A DNA stretch of 64,000 bases from Methanococcoides alaskense (GTDB lineage: Archaea; Halobacteriota; Methanosarcinia; Methanosarcinales; Methanosarcinaceae). The stretch's first letter is position 1, and each line of letters begins with the position of its first letter. This document shows, one piece after another, positions 8,526 to 18,406 of this stretch. The position numbers and the translations under genes are program-made. The notes under the pieces are model-generated. The model was not told where the DNA came from and did no database searches. It saw only the letters and a list, made by a program, of their open reading frames with translations. Location: assembly GCF_031454185.1 (NCBI RefSeq), contig NZ_JAVDQI010000007.1, positions 37,820 to 101,819 of the forward strand, given 5' to 3'.

Positions 8526-9563
8526 TCACAGGATTTGATCTTCCAAATAGTATTCATCCCTTGCAGCTACGAATGCTTTCATGTTCTTTAATGGAGTATG
8601 CGGCGCAATTCCACAACCTGGTGCAAGGATGCCTACTCCATCTCTAATACACTGCATAGCTTCCTTTTTCACATCTTCTGGAGATTTACTGAGGAGTGTT
8701 GAGGAAGGTGAAACATTTCCTATCAGGCACGCTCGGTTTCCTATAATTTCCTTGGCACGTTTAACTTCCACTTTTTCTTCGATGCTAATCCCATCAAATC
8801 CCGACTTTGACAGTGATTCAAGAATAGATGTAGAATCCCCACACATGTGCAACATTTTCAGTCCATTGACCTTTTTATTGATTATTTTGTACTCCGGAAG
8901 CACGAAAGATTCGAACATTTGGGGGGAGATCAGGGCTGGTCCACCTTCAGGGTCAGATATGGTGACAGCATCAACTCCGTGTTCAAAGAGGGCATTGGAG
9001 TATTCTATACAGACCTCAGTTCCAATTCTAACAAGATCTTTTATCAGATCTGGTTTTTTGATCAGCCACATGAAATAATTCTTTTCACCTGCAAGATGAA
9101 ACGCAATTCCAGCCGGACCGATCATTCCTGCAATGACCGGGATATCATCATCCACTCTTTTTTTCACAATATCTGTAGCTTTTAATACAGTTGCAATCCT
9201 CTCCCTCTCAAGAAGATCTGATGGAACACTTATTTCATTTACATCCTCTTTTCGGGCGCATGGGAACCCTTCTTGATGTGGCTGAGCATCAGATGTTCCT
9301 TCCATTATTGTGCAACCAAGGGCCTGTGCAATGACTGTAACACAAAAAGGGTATCTTACAGCTTCCAAACCTGCAACTTCATTACCTGCAATAGCAAGAT
9401 CAGCCATTTTTTCTGCATCATAGTGTGCCTGTGGCCAGTATGCTTTGGTGGTTTTCATTAGTTCAGTTGTTCCTGTTTGAGTAACAGAACAGACGGGAAC
9501 TTTGTCCACAGTCTTTCCTTTAAGTGATCGTATAAAACGCTCTTTTGGTGTAAGGTCTCCCAA
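8526..9563 (-). CDS. Methylcobamide:CoM methyltransferase, MtaA/MtbA family
   Basis: A 345-residue member of the uroporphyrinogen decarboxylase-like methyltransferases. These move a methyl group from a corrinoid protein to coenzyme M in methanogenesis from methanol or methylamines. His239 and Cys241 (LHMCGDST) with Cys317 (APGCGIAPHTP) match the HxC...C zinc site of MtaA/MtbA. The start is TTG at 9563, supported by a perfect GGGAGG seven bases upstream. No corrinoid protein or substrate-specific methyltransferase gene adjoins it, so methanol versus methylamine use cannot be decided. It may also be one of the less-studied UroD-like paralogues. Confidence 0.87.
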   Translation of the reverse strand: MGDLTPKERFIRSLKGKTVDKVPVCSVTQTGTTELMKTTKAYWPQAHYDAEKMADLAIAGNEVAGLEAVRYPFCVTVIAQALGCTIMEGTSDAQPHQEGFPCARKEDVNEISVPSDLLERERIATVLKATDIVKKRVDDDIPVIAGMIGPAGIAFHLAGEKNYFMWLIKKPDLIKDLVRIGTEVCIEYSNALFEHGVDAVTISDPEGGPALISPQMFESFVLPEYKIINKKVNGLKMLHMCGDSTSILESLSKSGFDGISIEEKVEVKRAKEIIGNRACLIGNVSPSSTLLSKSPEDVKKEAMQCIRDGVGILAPGCGIAPHTPLKNMKAFVAARDEYYLEDQIL

Positions 9564-9673
9564 TAAAAATCCTCCCTTTTTCTGTATATATGAAAGCAGA
9601 ACAAGTAAAAATCAAAGATATCAGGTGGGTGATTTTGCTTGTAAGAATCTATCTAGTTAAAACATTGTTAAAT

Positions 9674-9726
9674 ATTTCGGTTCTTTACTTTAATCTGAAC
9701 CTTCTTTTATATTGAAACCGAAATAA
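9674..9726. promoter_or_regulatory. 10-base inverted repeat upstream of the methyltransferase gene
   Basis: TATTTCGGTT (9674-9683) and AACCGAAATA (9717-9726) are perfect inverted repeats 33 bases apart, about 110-160 bases upstream of the methyltransferase start. The DNA between is AT-rich. It could be a regulator site or a weak hairpin at the end of the permease gene; sequence alone does not decide. Confidence 0.4.
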
Positions 9727-9792
9727 ATATATATGAATTCTTGCAATATAATTCGAATATCTTATACTGAATCTCAATATTTACTTAGCATA

Positions 9793-11133
9793 TCACAAAA
9801 AATACAATATCACCGGCAGCAATATCACTCCCATTGCGTGTGACCTTCGTATTTTCATAAAGGATGCTGACATGCCAAGTGGTATTGCTATCATGAATAT
9901 CATCAGGCCAAAATATCCGGTAAAAAGCAGGCTCATCAGTGTAAGTCCTGCGAGAACTGTGATGCATATCTTCGAGTAATCGAGCTTTGCGAGTGATCTG
10001 TGTATGTTGTTCCCTATCTTAATGGTGGAGAAATATGAGAGGAATGCTGTAAGGGATATCACTATAAGGAAAAGGAGGATGAACTGTTGGTCCAGACTGG
10101 CTGCATCTATTATCTCGTTGATGGCTACCATTGCTCCACTACGTGTTTTTCCGATTACCGCAAGGGCGAACAATCCGAAGATGGAGTTGGCGGTGTTTAC
10201 CCCTGATACTGCTATTATGAACTCCTTTGATCCTTCCATCTGTTCATCGAAGTCTTCATCTTCAGTTACTGTCTCTTTTTCAAAATCACTTCTTATGAAC
10301 AGTCTCGCAAGAACTGCGGCTATGGATGATGAGATCCCGGGAAGCCAGGCTACAATGGATCCGGCTGCACTTCCGGTTATCACTCCCCTGATAATTCTTT
10401 TTGTAGGGAGTTCCATCTTCGAATATTTCTGTGGAGGGATACTGGAACCTGAGAACAAACTGATGATAAGTTGGGATGCACCGAAAAGCCCGCTGAGAAG
10501 TGGAAGCAGTATTGATGCAGAGCCAATGTCTATCAATGGGTGCATATTGCTTTCCATTCTGAATGCAAAAGTTCCCAGTATTCCTGTGAGGAGGAAGAGG
10601 ATGAGGGCGTATGCCTTGTATTTGTATTTCACAAGGGATCCTTGGTTTATCACACGTTCTCCTTTTTCCGTCATTATAAGGGCTATGGATATTATCAGGA
10701 GCAGCCAGCCAAGGTAGGATTGCAGGACAGGGTAGAGAATGCTGAAAGCAAATGCCAGTGGGACTGCAAGTAAGAGCGAAAATACCACCGAACCGGCACT
10801 TCCCAGGGCGGACAGGCGTATGGCCTCGGATCCGTACCCATCGAGCAACAATCGATGCCCCGGGAGGACTGCCAGTGCCATGTCATCGTTTGGAGCACCA
10901 AGGTATATAGCCGGGATGATGTCATGAAAGGTATGGGACAGGGAATTTGCAACTATGGCCACTGCTATGTATGTTGGAGGGACGCCCCAGTCCATGAAGA
11001 TGGGGGAGAATGCTACCAGCATAAGTGCGAAGTTGTTCGTGTGTATCCCTGGCACAAGTCCTGAGAATATCCCAAGCGTATATCCGGCAAGTACGGATAA
11101 TAGTAGCATCAATATGGAGATCTCAATATCCAT
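9793..11133 (-). CDS. TctA/DUF112-like membrane transporter
   Basis: A 446-residue integral membrane protein with around ten hydrophobic segments. The N-terminal half has LGIFSGLVPGIHTNNFALML and YLGAPNDDMALAVLPGHRLL. The second half repeats the pattern with AAGSIVAWLPGISSSIAAVL. This two-fold, glycine/proline-marked arrangement is that of the TctA-like permeases (DUF112). Bacterial relatives work with TctB and a binding protein on tricarboxylates, but neither partner gene is nearby. Archaeal members are usually solitary and their substrates unknown. A decayed copy of the last ~40 codons is at 7190-7370. Confidence 0.82.
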   Translation of the reverse strand: MDIEISILMLLLSVLAGYTLGIFSGLVPGIHTNNFALMLVAFSPIFMDWGVPPTYIAVAIVANSLSHTFHDIIPAIYLGAPNDDMALAVLPGHRLLLDGYGSEAIRLSALGSAGSVVFSLLLAVPLAFAFSILYPVLQSYLGWLLLIISIALIMTEKGERVINQGSLVKYKYKAYALILFLLTGILGTFAFRMESNMHPLIDIGSASILLPLLSGLFGASQLIISLFSGSSIPPQKYSKMELPTKRIIRGVITGSAAGSIVAWLPGISSSIAAVLARLFIRSDFEKETVTEDEDFDEQMEGSKEFIIAVSGVNTANSIFGLFALAVIGKTRSGAMVAINEIIDAASLDQQFILLFLIVISLTAFLSYFSTIKIGNNIHRSLAKLDYSKICITVLAGLTLMSLLFTGYFGLMIFMIAIPLGMSASFMKIRRSHAMGVILLPVILYFL

Positions 11134-11372
11134 GTTTCGTCTTATTAAAAACGTTTAATTTATCTTTCAGCAGCTATTAATTAACTATATTGTTGTCTTT
11201 TTTTAGAACTTTCATTCATATTTTTTTTACTTGATTGTATCTTTATTGTTATAAAGATTTCACTTTTTTTTAATTTTATGATTATTTTATTATCAATTTT
11301 TATTTGTAAACATGATTAATTATTTATGCATTCGACTACATTTAGTCAAACATTAATATATATGGGATATAA

Positions 11373-11894
11373 ATGGGCATCAACATGGTCGAAAATACTA
11401 CGCTATTCAGTGAAACACAAAAGTTCAGGCAATATTGGCTCATTGTGATATTGCTAACACCGTCAGCTATTACCTTTTATGGAGCTTACCAGCAGCTTGT
11501 TCTTGGTATTCCGTTCGGTGACAATCCTGGATCTGACAGTATGGTCGCCTTTTATGCAGTAGTATTCGGTTTTCTGTTTCCAGCTCTTATCCTTTCAATG
11601 AACCTCAAAACAGAAGTTCGGTATGATGGTCTTTATGTACGCTTCTTCCCCTTCCATCTCTCCTTCAAAAGATTTGAATTCGATGACATTGCCAGCTATC
11701 GTATAGTGACCTATAATGCCCTCAGGGATTACGGTGGCTGGGGGATACGTTATGGAAGAAAAGGAAAGGCATACAATGTAAGTGGCAATGGCGGTATAAT
11801 GCTCGAGTTCAAAAATGGGAAGAACCTAATGATGGGTTCACATGATCCGCACGAATTCCTGGATGCAATGAACAAAGCTGCCAGAACTGCCTGA
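11373..11894 (+). CDS. Two-helix membrane protein, DUF6141-like
   Basis: A 173-residue protein with two hydrophobic helices (about residues 20-40 and 60-80) followed by a ~90-residue soluble domain. That domain, from TEVRYDGLYVRFFPFH to HDPHEFLDAMNKA, resembles the PH-like fold of DUF6141-type proteins. The function is unknown. A TATA-like stretch (AATATATATGG) lies close upstream, so the transcript may be nearly leaderless; the ATG at 11385 is an alternative start. It faces the HD-domain gene across a short gap. Confidence 0.65.
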   Translation: MGINMVENTTLFSETQKFRQYWLIVILLTPSAITFYGAYQQLVLGIPFGDNPGSDSMVAFYAVVFGFLFPALILSMNLKTEVRYDGLYVRFFPFHLSFKRFEFDDIASYRIVTYNALRDYGGWGIRYGRKGKAYNVSGNGGIMLEFKNGKNLMMGSHDPHEFLDAMNKAARTA

Positions 11895-11949
11895 TACTTC
11901 CAGGCAGCTCAAACATGCTTTTATTCAGTATCTATGTTTAAAAATTTAT

Positions 11950-12804
11950 TCAGAACAGCTGTTCAACACATTTCTTGTACTCTTTGAAAACAAAGGTATC
12001 TGCAATGTTCTGGGGACCTGCTGCAAATGCCTCGAGCATTGATGTATAATACCATTCCTGCTCGTTCTTTGGTGCATTGAATCTCTCCCATACACTCTCT
12101 CCATCCTTTTCGAGATCCTGTATGAGTTCTCTTATATTTGCAAGTTTATCTGCGCAGGAAAGCATTTTCACTTCTGACATTGCCCTTGTGATAGACTTTA
12201 TCATGTATTCTTTGCGTGCTTTCCAGCTTACTTTATCATCGCCTTGCCTCAGTTCAGCAGGTTCTGTCACCGCATTGACATAATCGCCTACTAAAGGACC
12301 ATATCTTCTTCGAATATCTACCGGAGTTAGATCAGCATCCTCTATAATATCATGCAACAAACCTGCAAAGATAAGCTCAGTAGATGCATTCTCTTTGATC
12401 AGTATGGAAGCAACGTCCATAGGATGAGTGATGTAAGGGGTTCCTGACTTCCTTTTGTTCATTCGGTGTGCATGGTTCACAAAAGCGAACACGTCACCAA
12501 GCTCTGAAAGGTCCTTCTCTATCTTCTCGCCATACATTTCATCCAGGTCCAGCAATTGGATACGGTAACCTGACATCCTTACGTGTTCATAAACGGTGAA
12601 CTTCCCGTCCTCTTTTATAACTACCATTTGATGGACATCGCTTCTCCATATTTTTCTTGAAGGCTCTTCAGACCAGTCTTCAATATGCATGAATAATTCC
12701 GGCAATTCGATCTCTTCTGAAGGATGGCCGGAGTGAATTAATAATCCGTTACCTTTTTTCTCAGTATTGTCACAATATTTGATGATGATCTCTCGTATTT
12801 TCAT
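11950..12804 (-). CDS. HD-domain hydrolase, SpoT/MESH1-like
   Basis: A 284-residue protein. The N-terminal ~95 residues are an unassigned beta-rich domain. The C-terminal part is an HD phosphohydrolase of the SpoT/MESH1 type: HAHRMNKRKSGTPYITHP (His111, His127), LLHDIIEDADLT (His151-Asp152, Glu155, Asp156) and LSCADKLANI. Such domains remove pyrophosphate from (p)ppGpp or act on related nucleotides such as NADPH. No synthetase domain is present, so it would be a pure hydrolase. The archaeal substrate is not known. It is single, with AT-rich spacers on both sides. Confidence 0.82.
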   Translation of the reverse strand: MKIREIIIKYCDNTEKKGNGLLIHSGHPSEEIELPELFMHIEDWSEEPSRKIWRSDVHQMVVIKEDGKFTVYEHVRMSGYRIQLLDLDEMYGEKIEKDLSELGDVFAFVNHAHRMNKRKSGTPYITHPMDVASILIKENASTELIFAGLLHDIIEDADLTPVDIRRRYGPLVGDYVNAVTEPAELRQGDDKVSWKARKEYMIKSITRAMSEVKMLSCADKLANIRELIQDLEKDGESVWERFNAPKNEQEWYYTSMLEAFAAGPQNIADTFVFKEYKKCVEQLF

Positions 12805-12961
12805 GAACAGAACTCCGTTTTCTTATCTACTGATCGTCTATAAGGATTGATATCCTACAGTTAAACATTTCGAATATTCCAGTTAATAGGGGCTGAAATG
12901 ATAAGAGTAAAAAATATTGTAGGAATTAAAAATAAAATGTATGTCCCAGGGTTCGACAGGC

Positions 12962-14071
12962 TTAAATGTTCTTTATGACCCAGGCTGTTACTCGTATCCA
13001 ATTATCAAGAATAGTATCATGATCGTTCAATATATCATTAAAAGGCAACTCCATATCAATATCGAAAATTGAAGGCACTTCTCTCATGATGGCAAAAGCT
13101 GCTTTCCTGCCTGCATTTTCCGGTATTAGTCCCCATGAGACTTCATCCATGATGTGGAGGACAGATGCTGTCAGGCTTACCAGTATCGGGTCCTTTGCAA
13201 CTCTGCGTAGTTTCTCTATAAATATTGGCTTCTTGTTCTCACCTTCAAGGGTGGATGCCACTTTCCAGTACATTGCCTCATCCACTTTGAACCTTTCAAG
13301 CCTGACAAGCATATCCCGTTGCGTAATAGCTGTAATTCCTGACTGCATCCCTATGGTTTTTGTGACGGCTTCTATCATGCATTTCCCTATAAGTTCCCCT
13401 AATTTGGAGTGCTTGCCTGAATCTGTGAGCTTGATGGGGTTTGTGCTGTCTGCCACAATTATCATCATATCGGTTCCGGTGCCTGTAGCTATGCCGCTGG
13501 AATAGCGGCTGGGTGCCATAAGCTGTTGCAGTGCAGCGGTCTTTCCTTCGGTTGCAGTCATCATAGCCCTTGTCAGTGCATAGTCCAGAAGGTCTGCACC
13601 AATGAGTACAATAGCGTTTATCGTTCCTCCGACAGGCTCGAACCGCTCATCTTCCTGATAATAGGAGGCCTCATCTCCGGCACGTCCGCCATTGATCTCC
13701 ACTCCTCCGGTAACAATGACAGTCACCTCAAGACCTCTGAAAGAATCCGAAACGATAACAGCGTTCTCCATGCTTGCTGTTGTGAGCATCCCTGTAGCAT
13801 TCTCAGGCTTAATTCCAAGCCTTTTCGAAACTATCCTCAGATATTCTTCAACATTTCCACCTTCAAGGTCGGCTGCACCATGGCTTCTGTGGGCGATGGT
13901 GTGGTTCAGGACGCTTTCGATGTTATCTTTATAGCCACCGTTAAGCCAGGAAGTGCTAAGCGTCTTTCTTCCCTTCGGCAGTTCTACGATAAGGGAACTG
14001 TCTTGCAGATAAATGACTTCCTTTCCGGAAGTTTCAAAAAGGATCTTTCTTTCTATCATATCATTGCTCAT
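12962..14071 (-). CDS. cbiZ: Adenosylcobinamide amidohydrolase
   Basis: Archaeal CbiZ cleaves the amide bond of adenosylcobinamide to give adenosylcobyric acid, letting the cell salvage incomplete corrinoids. The 369-residue product shows the family signatures TLSTSWLNGGY (residues 38-48), MLTTASMENAVIV and VTGGVEINGGRAGD in its N-terminal ~230 residues. A C-terminal ~130-residue helical extension (from RLERFKVDEAMYWKV) is also present in methanosarcinal homologues. GAGG lies seven bases before the ATG at 14071. It precedes pyrF on the same strand by 70 bases, probably without functional linkage. Corrinoid salvage suits a methylotrophic methanogen. Confidence 0.9.
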   Translation of the reverse strand: MSNDMIERKILFETSGKEVIYLQDSSLIVELPKGRKTLSTSWLNGGYKDNIESVLNHTIAHRSHGAADLEGGNVEEYLRIVSKRLGIKPENATGMLTTASMENAVIVSDSFRGLEVTVIVTGGVEINGGRAGDEASYYQEDERFEPVGGTINAIVLIGADLLDYALTRAMMTATEGKTAALQQLMAPSRYSSGIATGTGTDMMIIVADSTNPIKLTDSGKHSKLGELIGKCMIEAVTKTIGMQSGITAITQRDMLVRLERFKVDEAMYWKVASTLEGENKKPIFIEKLRRVAKDPILVSLTASVLHIMDEVSWGLIPENAGRKAAFAIMREVPSIFDIDMELPFNDILNDHDTILDNWIRVTAWVIKNI

Positions 14072-14141
14072 TGTATCGCCTCAGTACTCATAGGGCTCAT
14101 CACATATTCAGGCCAGTTCATCATCACAGGCGAATACAATA

Positions 14142-14789
14142 TCAGCAATTCATTTCATCGCATATCTTCTTTGCAGCTTCTGCCGGAGAATCGGAATTAT
14201 AGATGCTTCGTCCGACTATCACCCAGTCAGCACCTGCTCTTATAACATCGGCAGCACTGCCTCCCTGAGCTCCCACGCCCGGTGAGATAATGCTCAGTTC
14301 CTCTCCAATGATCTTACGTATGTCTTTTACTCTTTCGGGTCTTGTTGCAGGTGCTACAACTCCTGATGCTCCTGCTTCCACTGCCATTTTGGCGATATCC
14401 TCGGCAACCGGGCGGAAGAACTCCACACCACCCGGGTGGCTCATCTCTGTGACCACATAAACATCAGTTCCGAAATCATTAGCAACCTTCACACAGGAAT
14501 CAAGACTGTCGCGACCTGTAAATCCGTGGGTGATGATCCCGGCAGCTCCGGCATTGAACACGTGTTCACAGATAAGTCTGTCAGTATTGGGTATGTCGGC
14601 AACCTTGAAATCAGCGATAACGGGTGCAATTTCCACAAGTTCCTTGACTATGCCAAGGCCTTCTCCAAGGACCAGCGGATATCCTACTTTTATGGAATCC
14701 ACATAGTCGGAAACTTCATTAGCGATACGAAGGGCATTCTCTCTGTCAGTTACATCCAGAGCAAGGATGAGTCGGTTCTTTTTATCCAT
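14142..14789 (-). CDS. pyrF: Orotidine 5'-phosphate decarboxylase
   Basis: Last step of de novo UMP synthesis. The 215-residue archaeal form has LALDVTDRENA at the N-terminus, SIKVGYP (Lys34) and the catalytic tetrad motif DFKVADIPNTD (Asp60, Lys62, Asp65, Asp70). The phosphate-binding loops SPGVGAQGG and ADWVIVGRSIY follow. GGAG sits eight bases before the start. Length and all active-site residues fit the family. Confidence 0.97.
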   Translation of the reverse strand: MDKKNRLILALDVTDRENALRIANEVSDYVDSIKVGYPLVLGEGLGIVKELVEIAPVIADFKVADIPNTDRLICEHVFNAGAAGIITHGFTGRDSLDSCVKVANDFGTDVYVVTEMSHPGGVEFFRPVAEDIAKMAVEAGASGVVAPATRPERVKDIRKIIGEELSIISPGVGAQGGSAADVIRAGADWVIVGRSIYNSDSPAEAAKKICDEMNC

Positions 14790-14858
14790 TGGGCAACTCC
14801 TTTAAGGTCCGGTATCTCACCAGCCGAACATACAATAGCTGGTCCGTTTTATTTTAGT

Positions 14859-16808
14859 TCATTGTTCCCCTATCTCATTAACCTTTCTTTTCAGAGCTTC
14901 AACAACTGCCGGATCTTGGAGTGTGGATATGTCCCCTATCTCCGTTCCATTCGTAATAGCCTTTAGAACACGCCTCATTATCTTGCCACTTCTCGTCTTT
15001 GGCAGCTCTTCGGTGAAGATGATCTTCTTTGGGCGTGCGATAGGTCCGATCTCATCTACCACATGCTGCTTCAATTCATCTTCAAGGAGTGAACAGGAAT
15101 CGCCACAGGATGATTCGAGGATCACATAGGCATAGATGACCTCTCCTTTTATCTCGTCCACTTTTCCGTCAACCGCAGCTTCGGCAACCGAGGGGTGTGA
15201 GACTAGTGCACTTTCGATCTCCATTGTTCCGAGCCTATGGCCGGACACCTTGATGACATCGTCCAATCTTCCAAGTATCCAGAAATTACCTTTCTCATCC
15301 TTACGTGCACCATCGCCGGCAAGGTAGGTATCGGTTCCCCATTTGCTCCAGTATGTGTCAATGAATCTCTGTTCGTCTCCGTTTATGGTACGTATCATAC
15401 TTGGCCACGGGTTCTGAAGGGCAAGGTAGCCTCCTGAGCCAATTGGCACTTCATTGCCTTCATCATCAAGGATGTTGGCTTTTATTCCCGGGAACGGGTG
15501 TGTTGCAGTGCCCGGTCTCATGGTAGTGATGCCCGGCAATGGGCTTATCATTATCATTCCGGTCTCTGTCTGCCACCATGTATCAACGATGGGGCATTTC
15601 GATTTGCCTATGATCTCATAATACCAGAGCCATGCTTTTGGATTAATGGGCTCACCCACACTTCCCAGAAGTCGCAATGAGGACAGGTCATACTTTTCTG
15701 GGATATCTTCCCCCCACTTCATGAAAGTGCGTATTGCGGTGGGTGCTGTATAGAATATCGTCACACCGTATTTTTCAACAATGTCCCAGAACCTGCCCTT
15801 GTCCGGGTAATCAGGTGCTCCTTCGTGCATTACAATGGTGGCACCGTTGGAGAGAGGCCCGTAGACAAGATATGAGTGTCCTGTGATCCATCCTATATCT
15901 GCAGTACACCAGAAAATATCATCGTCCTTTAGATCGAAGATCCAGTTGGATGTCACATGTGTCCCGACCATGTAACCGCCGGTCGTGTGAACAACTCCCT
16001 TTGGTCTGCCGGTGGTTCCGCTGGTATACATGATGAAAAGTATGTCCTCTGAATCCATAGGTTCAGGTTCGCATTCAGAATCCATGTTATGAATTACATC
16101 CTTCCACCAAACGTCCCTTTCCTCTTTCATTGGAATTACGTTTGCAGCATGATCGACCACAATAACCTTTTCGACAGCTGGGGCATTTTCAAGCCCTTTG
16201 TCGGCTCTTTCCTTTTGATGTATGAGATTTCCTTTGTGGAAGTAACCATTACACGTTATAACAAATCGGCTTTGTGCGTCTTCCACGCGCTGTGCCAGTG
16301 CTTCTGATGAGAAGCCAGCAAATACGACACTATGGGGTGCACCTATCCTTGCACATGCAAGCATGGCTATGACAGCTTCCGGTATCATTGGAAGGTAGAT
16401 GGTAACGACATCTCCTTTCTTCACGCCAAGATCTTTCAGACCTGCAGCAAAACGAGCAGTCGCATCCCTGAGTTCTTTATAGGTGTAAGTTTCGGAGTTC
16501 TCCATTTCTCCTTCCCAGATGAGTGCGGTCTTGTCACCATGCTTTAGGACATGACGGTCAAGACAGTTGTAGGATGCGTTCAGTTTTCCACCGTTGAACC
16601 ATTTTGCATGGGGAGGTTGCCAGTCAAGGACAGTGTCCCATTTTTTGAACCAGTCAATGTTCTCGGCCAGTCCCTCCCAGAACCCTTCGATATCAGCCTC
16701 AGCCTTTTCATATATGTGAGGGTCGTTCATATTGGCATTTTTTACAAATTCTTCCGGTGGTCGGAATTCCTCTTGCTCTTTAAGTAAAGATTCTATTGTT
16801 TCTGTCAT
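14859..16808 (-). CDS. acs: Acetyl-CoA synthetase, AMP-forming
   Basis: Activates acetate to acetyl-CoA with ATP, giving AMP and PPi. The ~649-residue product has the adenylate motif YTSGTTGRPKG, TWWQTETGMIM, the hinge GRLDDVIKVSGHRLG and the C-terminal catalytic lysine in LPKTRSGKIMRR, the site acetylated in other species. The ATG at 16808 (MTETIESLL) is preferred to that at 16844 because the upstream 12 residues are not family-like and GGGGAC precedes it. In methanosarcinal species without acetate kinase, Acs serves acetate assimilation. The PPi it releases could be used by the pyrophosphatase at 18407. Confidence 0.96.
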   Translation of the reverse strand: MTETIESLLKEQEEFRPPEEFVKNANMNDPHIYEKAEADIEGFWEGLAENIDWFKKWDTVLDWQPPHAKWFNGGKLNASYNCLDRHVLKHGDKTALIWEGEMENSETYTYKELRDATARFAAGLKDLGVKKGDVVTIYLPMIPEAVIAMLACARIGAPHSVVFAGFSSEALAQRVEDAQSRFVITCNGYFHKGNLIHQKERADKGLENAPAVEKVIVVDHAANVIPMKEERDVWWKDVIHNMDSECEPEPMDSEDILFIMYTSGTTGRPKGVVHTTGGYMVGTHVTSNWIFDLKDDDIFWCTADIGWITGHSYLVYGPLSNGATIVMHEGAPDYPDKGRFWDIVEKYGVTIFYTAPTAIRTFMKWGEDIPEKYDLSSLRLLGSVGEPINPKAWLWYYEIIGKSKCPIVDTWWQTETGMIMISPLPGITTMRPGTATHPFPGIKANILDDEGNEVPIGSGGYLALQNPWPSMIRTINGDEQRFIDTYWSKWGTDTYLAGDGARKDEKGNFWILGRLDDVIKVSGHRLGTMEIESALVSHPSVAEAAVDGKVDEIKGEVIYAYVILESSCGDSCSLLEDELKQHVVDEIGPIARPKKIIFTEELPKTRSGKIMRRVLKAITNGTEIGDISTLQDPAVVEALKRKVNEIGEQ

Positions 16809-16844
16809 ATGTCCCCAGTCCCTATTTTTGATGGTCTGCATCAA

Positions 16845-17669
16845 TGTTAACGATTAATCAGGTAAATATGTAGTGGTCAACTAATATTTTTAATAATTCA
16901 GCTCATATTTCAATTTTGTAGCCCTATTGAAAATTCATTCTCATATGTATTAAATGACAGGTGTTCTTTTGTTTTTATACATTTACAAATTCAGTCATAT
17001 CGATGGCAAATATATGTTTCATTAATTCCATATTGTCAGATCGATCGAATTTGATGTGATCCGATCTAAAATTATTGATACTGAACAAAGTTCATTCAAG
17101 GTACGATGTTTGATTAAAAACAGGCTAAATATGAAATGGTAAGCTTCAGCACAAATATTGATACTTATGGAAAGATTGCAGAATTAAAGTGAATTTACAA
17201 TTTCCTTATCTTTCATTCATATGGATTAGGTAAAAATGTCTGCCATAATATTGTAAATCTTGAAAATGGAATTCTGAAAAAGATAGGTAAAATGCTATAT
17301 GCCGTTTATATGATAAGCGCAGGTATTAGAAAAAACTTGGGCATGGGGAGTGTGGTGGTACGTCTAAGAAACTACCTGCGCCATATATTCTTTTGTTAAC
17401 AATGTTATAAATAAATTGCGAATGTCAATGACTTCCTATTTATATTTAATAACTTTGTCAATGTCAGGTAGTTACTATTAGATCTTTATTATTTCTTCGA
17501 GCAGCAAATCGGGACTTAGAGCCATGGCAGAAGGTATTATAGAACTATGATTGCCTTTCTTGAACCATCTGAAAACCTTCTCCTGTTATGCTCAAAAGGA
17601 TGTTTTCTTCATTTTTTCCATGTTCATACAATAAAAAGTACATTATTTAGGTATTGAAATTTGTTCTTT
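16845..17669. other. 825-base AT-rich intergenic region
   Basis: No convincing protein gene on either strand. The notable content is a hairpin at 17317-17381, annotated separately. The rest is AT-rich with several TATA-like stretches. Confidence 0.7.
17317..17381. ncRNA. Candidate structured small RNA
   Basis: GCGCAGGTA (17317-17325) and TACCTGCGC (17373-17381) form a perfect 9-base-pair, GC-rich stem in otherwise AT-rich DNA. Inside it TTAGA (17326-17330) pairs with TCTAA (17363-17367), leaving a bulged GAAAC on the 3' side. The G-rich apical loop contains GGGCATGGGGAGTG. ATAT blocks flank the stem and T-rich sequence follows on the plus strand. There is no reading frame. Orientation is uncertain; a small RNA gene or processed leader is the simplest reading. 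Confidence 0.5.
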
Positions 17670-18119
17670 TCATATTTGCTGATAGAATATATTGGGGGTT
17701 GCTTTGACATCGTTCAATGTCTTTGTCTGTCCGTTGGGGTAGATGACTTCCATGGAATGTACTATGGTGCCGAGATCGCGTCTGTCGTGGAGGTAGTAGT
17801 CATCACTGAGTCTTGAGACATCCTTTAACGATATCTTCACAGTGTCATATCCAACTTCCTCTATCTTCACATCTTCATATTTTGAGAATATGTCTATGAA
17901 TGAGGATTCAAGATGCCTCGTACCAAAGGCAAAAATATACATTCTGGCAAAGAAATTGAGGCTATATGTTACTGTTACCGAGCTATTGGTCTTGTCAAAG
18001 CTCATGACCACTTTATCAAAGTGGATGATATCATTATTTTCTGGCATAGCGTATGCGCATATGGGTAGAAATGTGGAAAATAGGACCAATAATATTACTA
18101 TGAAAGAAAATGATCTCAT
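17670..18119 (-). CDS. Secreted hypothetical protein
   Basis: A 149-residue protein with a clear signal peptide (hydrophobic residues 5-22, then AYA). The mature part is beta-rich (KTNSSVTVTYSLNFFARMY) and contains SLKDVSRLSDDYYLHDRRD and a C-terminal GQTKTLNDVKATPN. I do not recognise the family, although similar small exported proteins occur in Methanosarcinales. No anchor or sorting signal follows. It stands alone upstream of and divergent to the pyrophosphatase gene. Confidence 0.65.
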   Translation of the reverse strand: MRSFSFIVILLVLFSTFLPICAYAMPENNDIIHFDKVVMSFDKTNSSVTVTYSLNFFARMYIFAFGTRHLESSFIDIFSKYEDVKIEEVGYDTVKISLKDVSRLSDDYYLHDRRDLGTIVHSMEVIYPNGQTKTLNDVKATPNIFYQQI

Positions 18120-18406
18120 ATTCAGTTGAATTGTATTACAAGTAAATATTAGTAACGCAAAATATGAAAGAATTGAAATAATTTGTATTTGGCGGGTCTA
18201 ACACATGTGAATTCCGCAGAGAGTGCAACAGTTTAACATTTTACAATCGATACATTCATATCTTGTGTGTTCTATTTCAACCTGCTTTTAGCATCTTATA
18301 TAGTTGAACGATTCGTTCCTTCAATGGTACGATAATTCAGTGACATTTATATAATGTATCATATTGATCAAATAATTATTAGATCTAAACAAAAAGGAGT
18401 ATGAAT

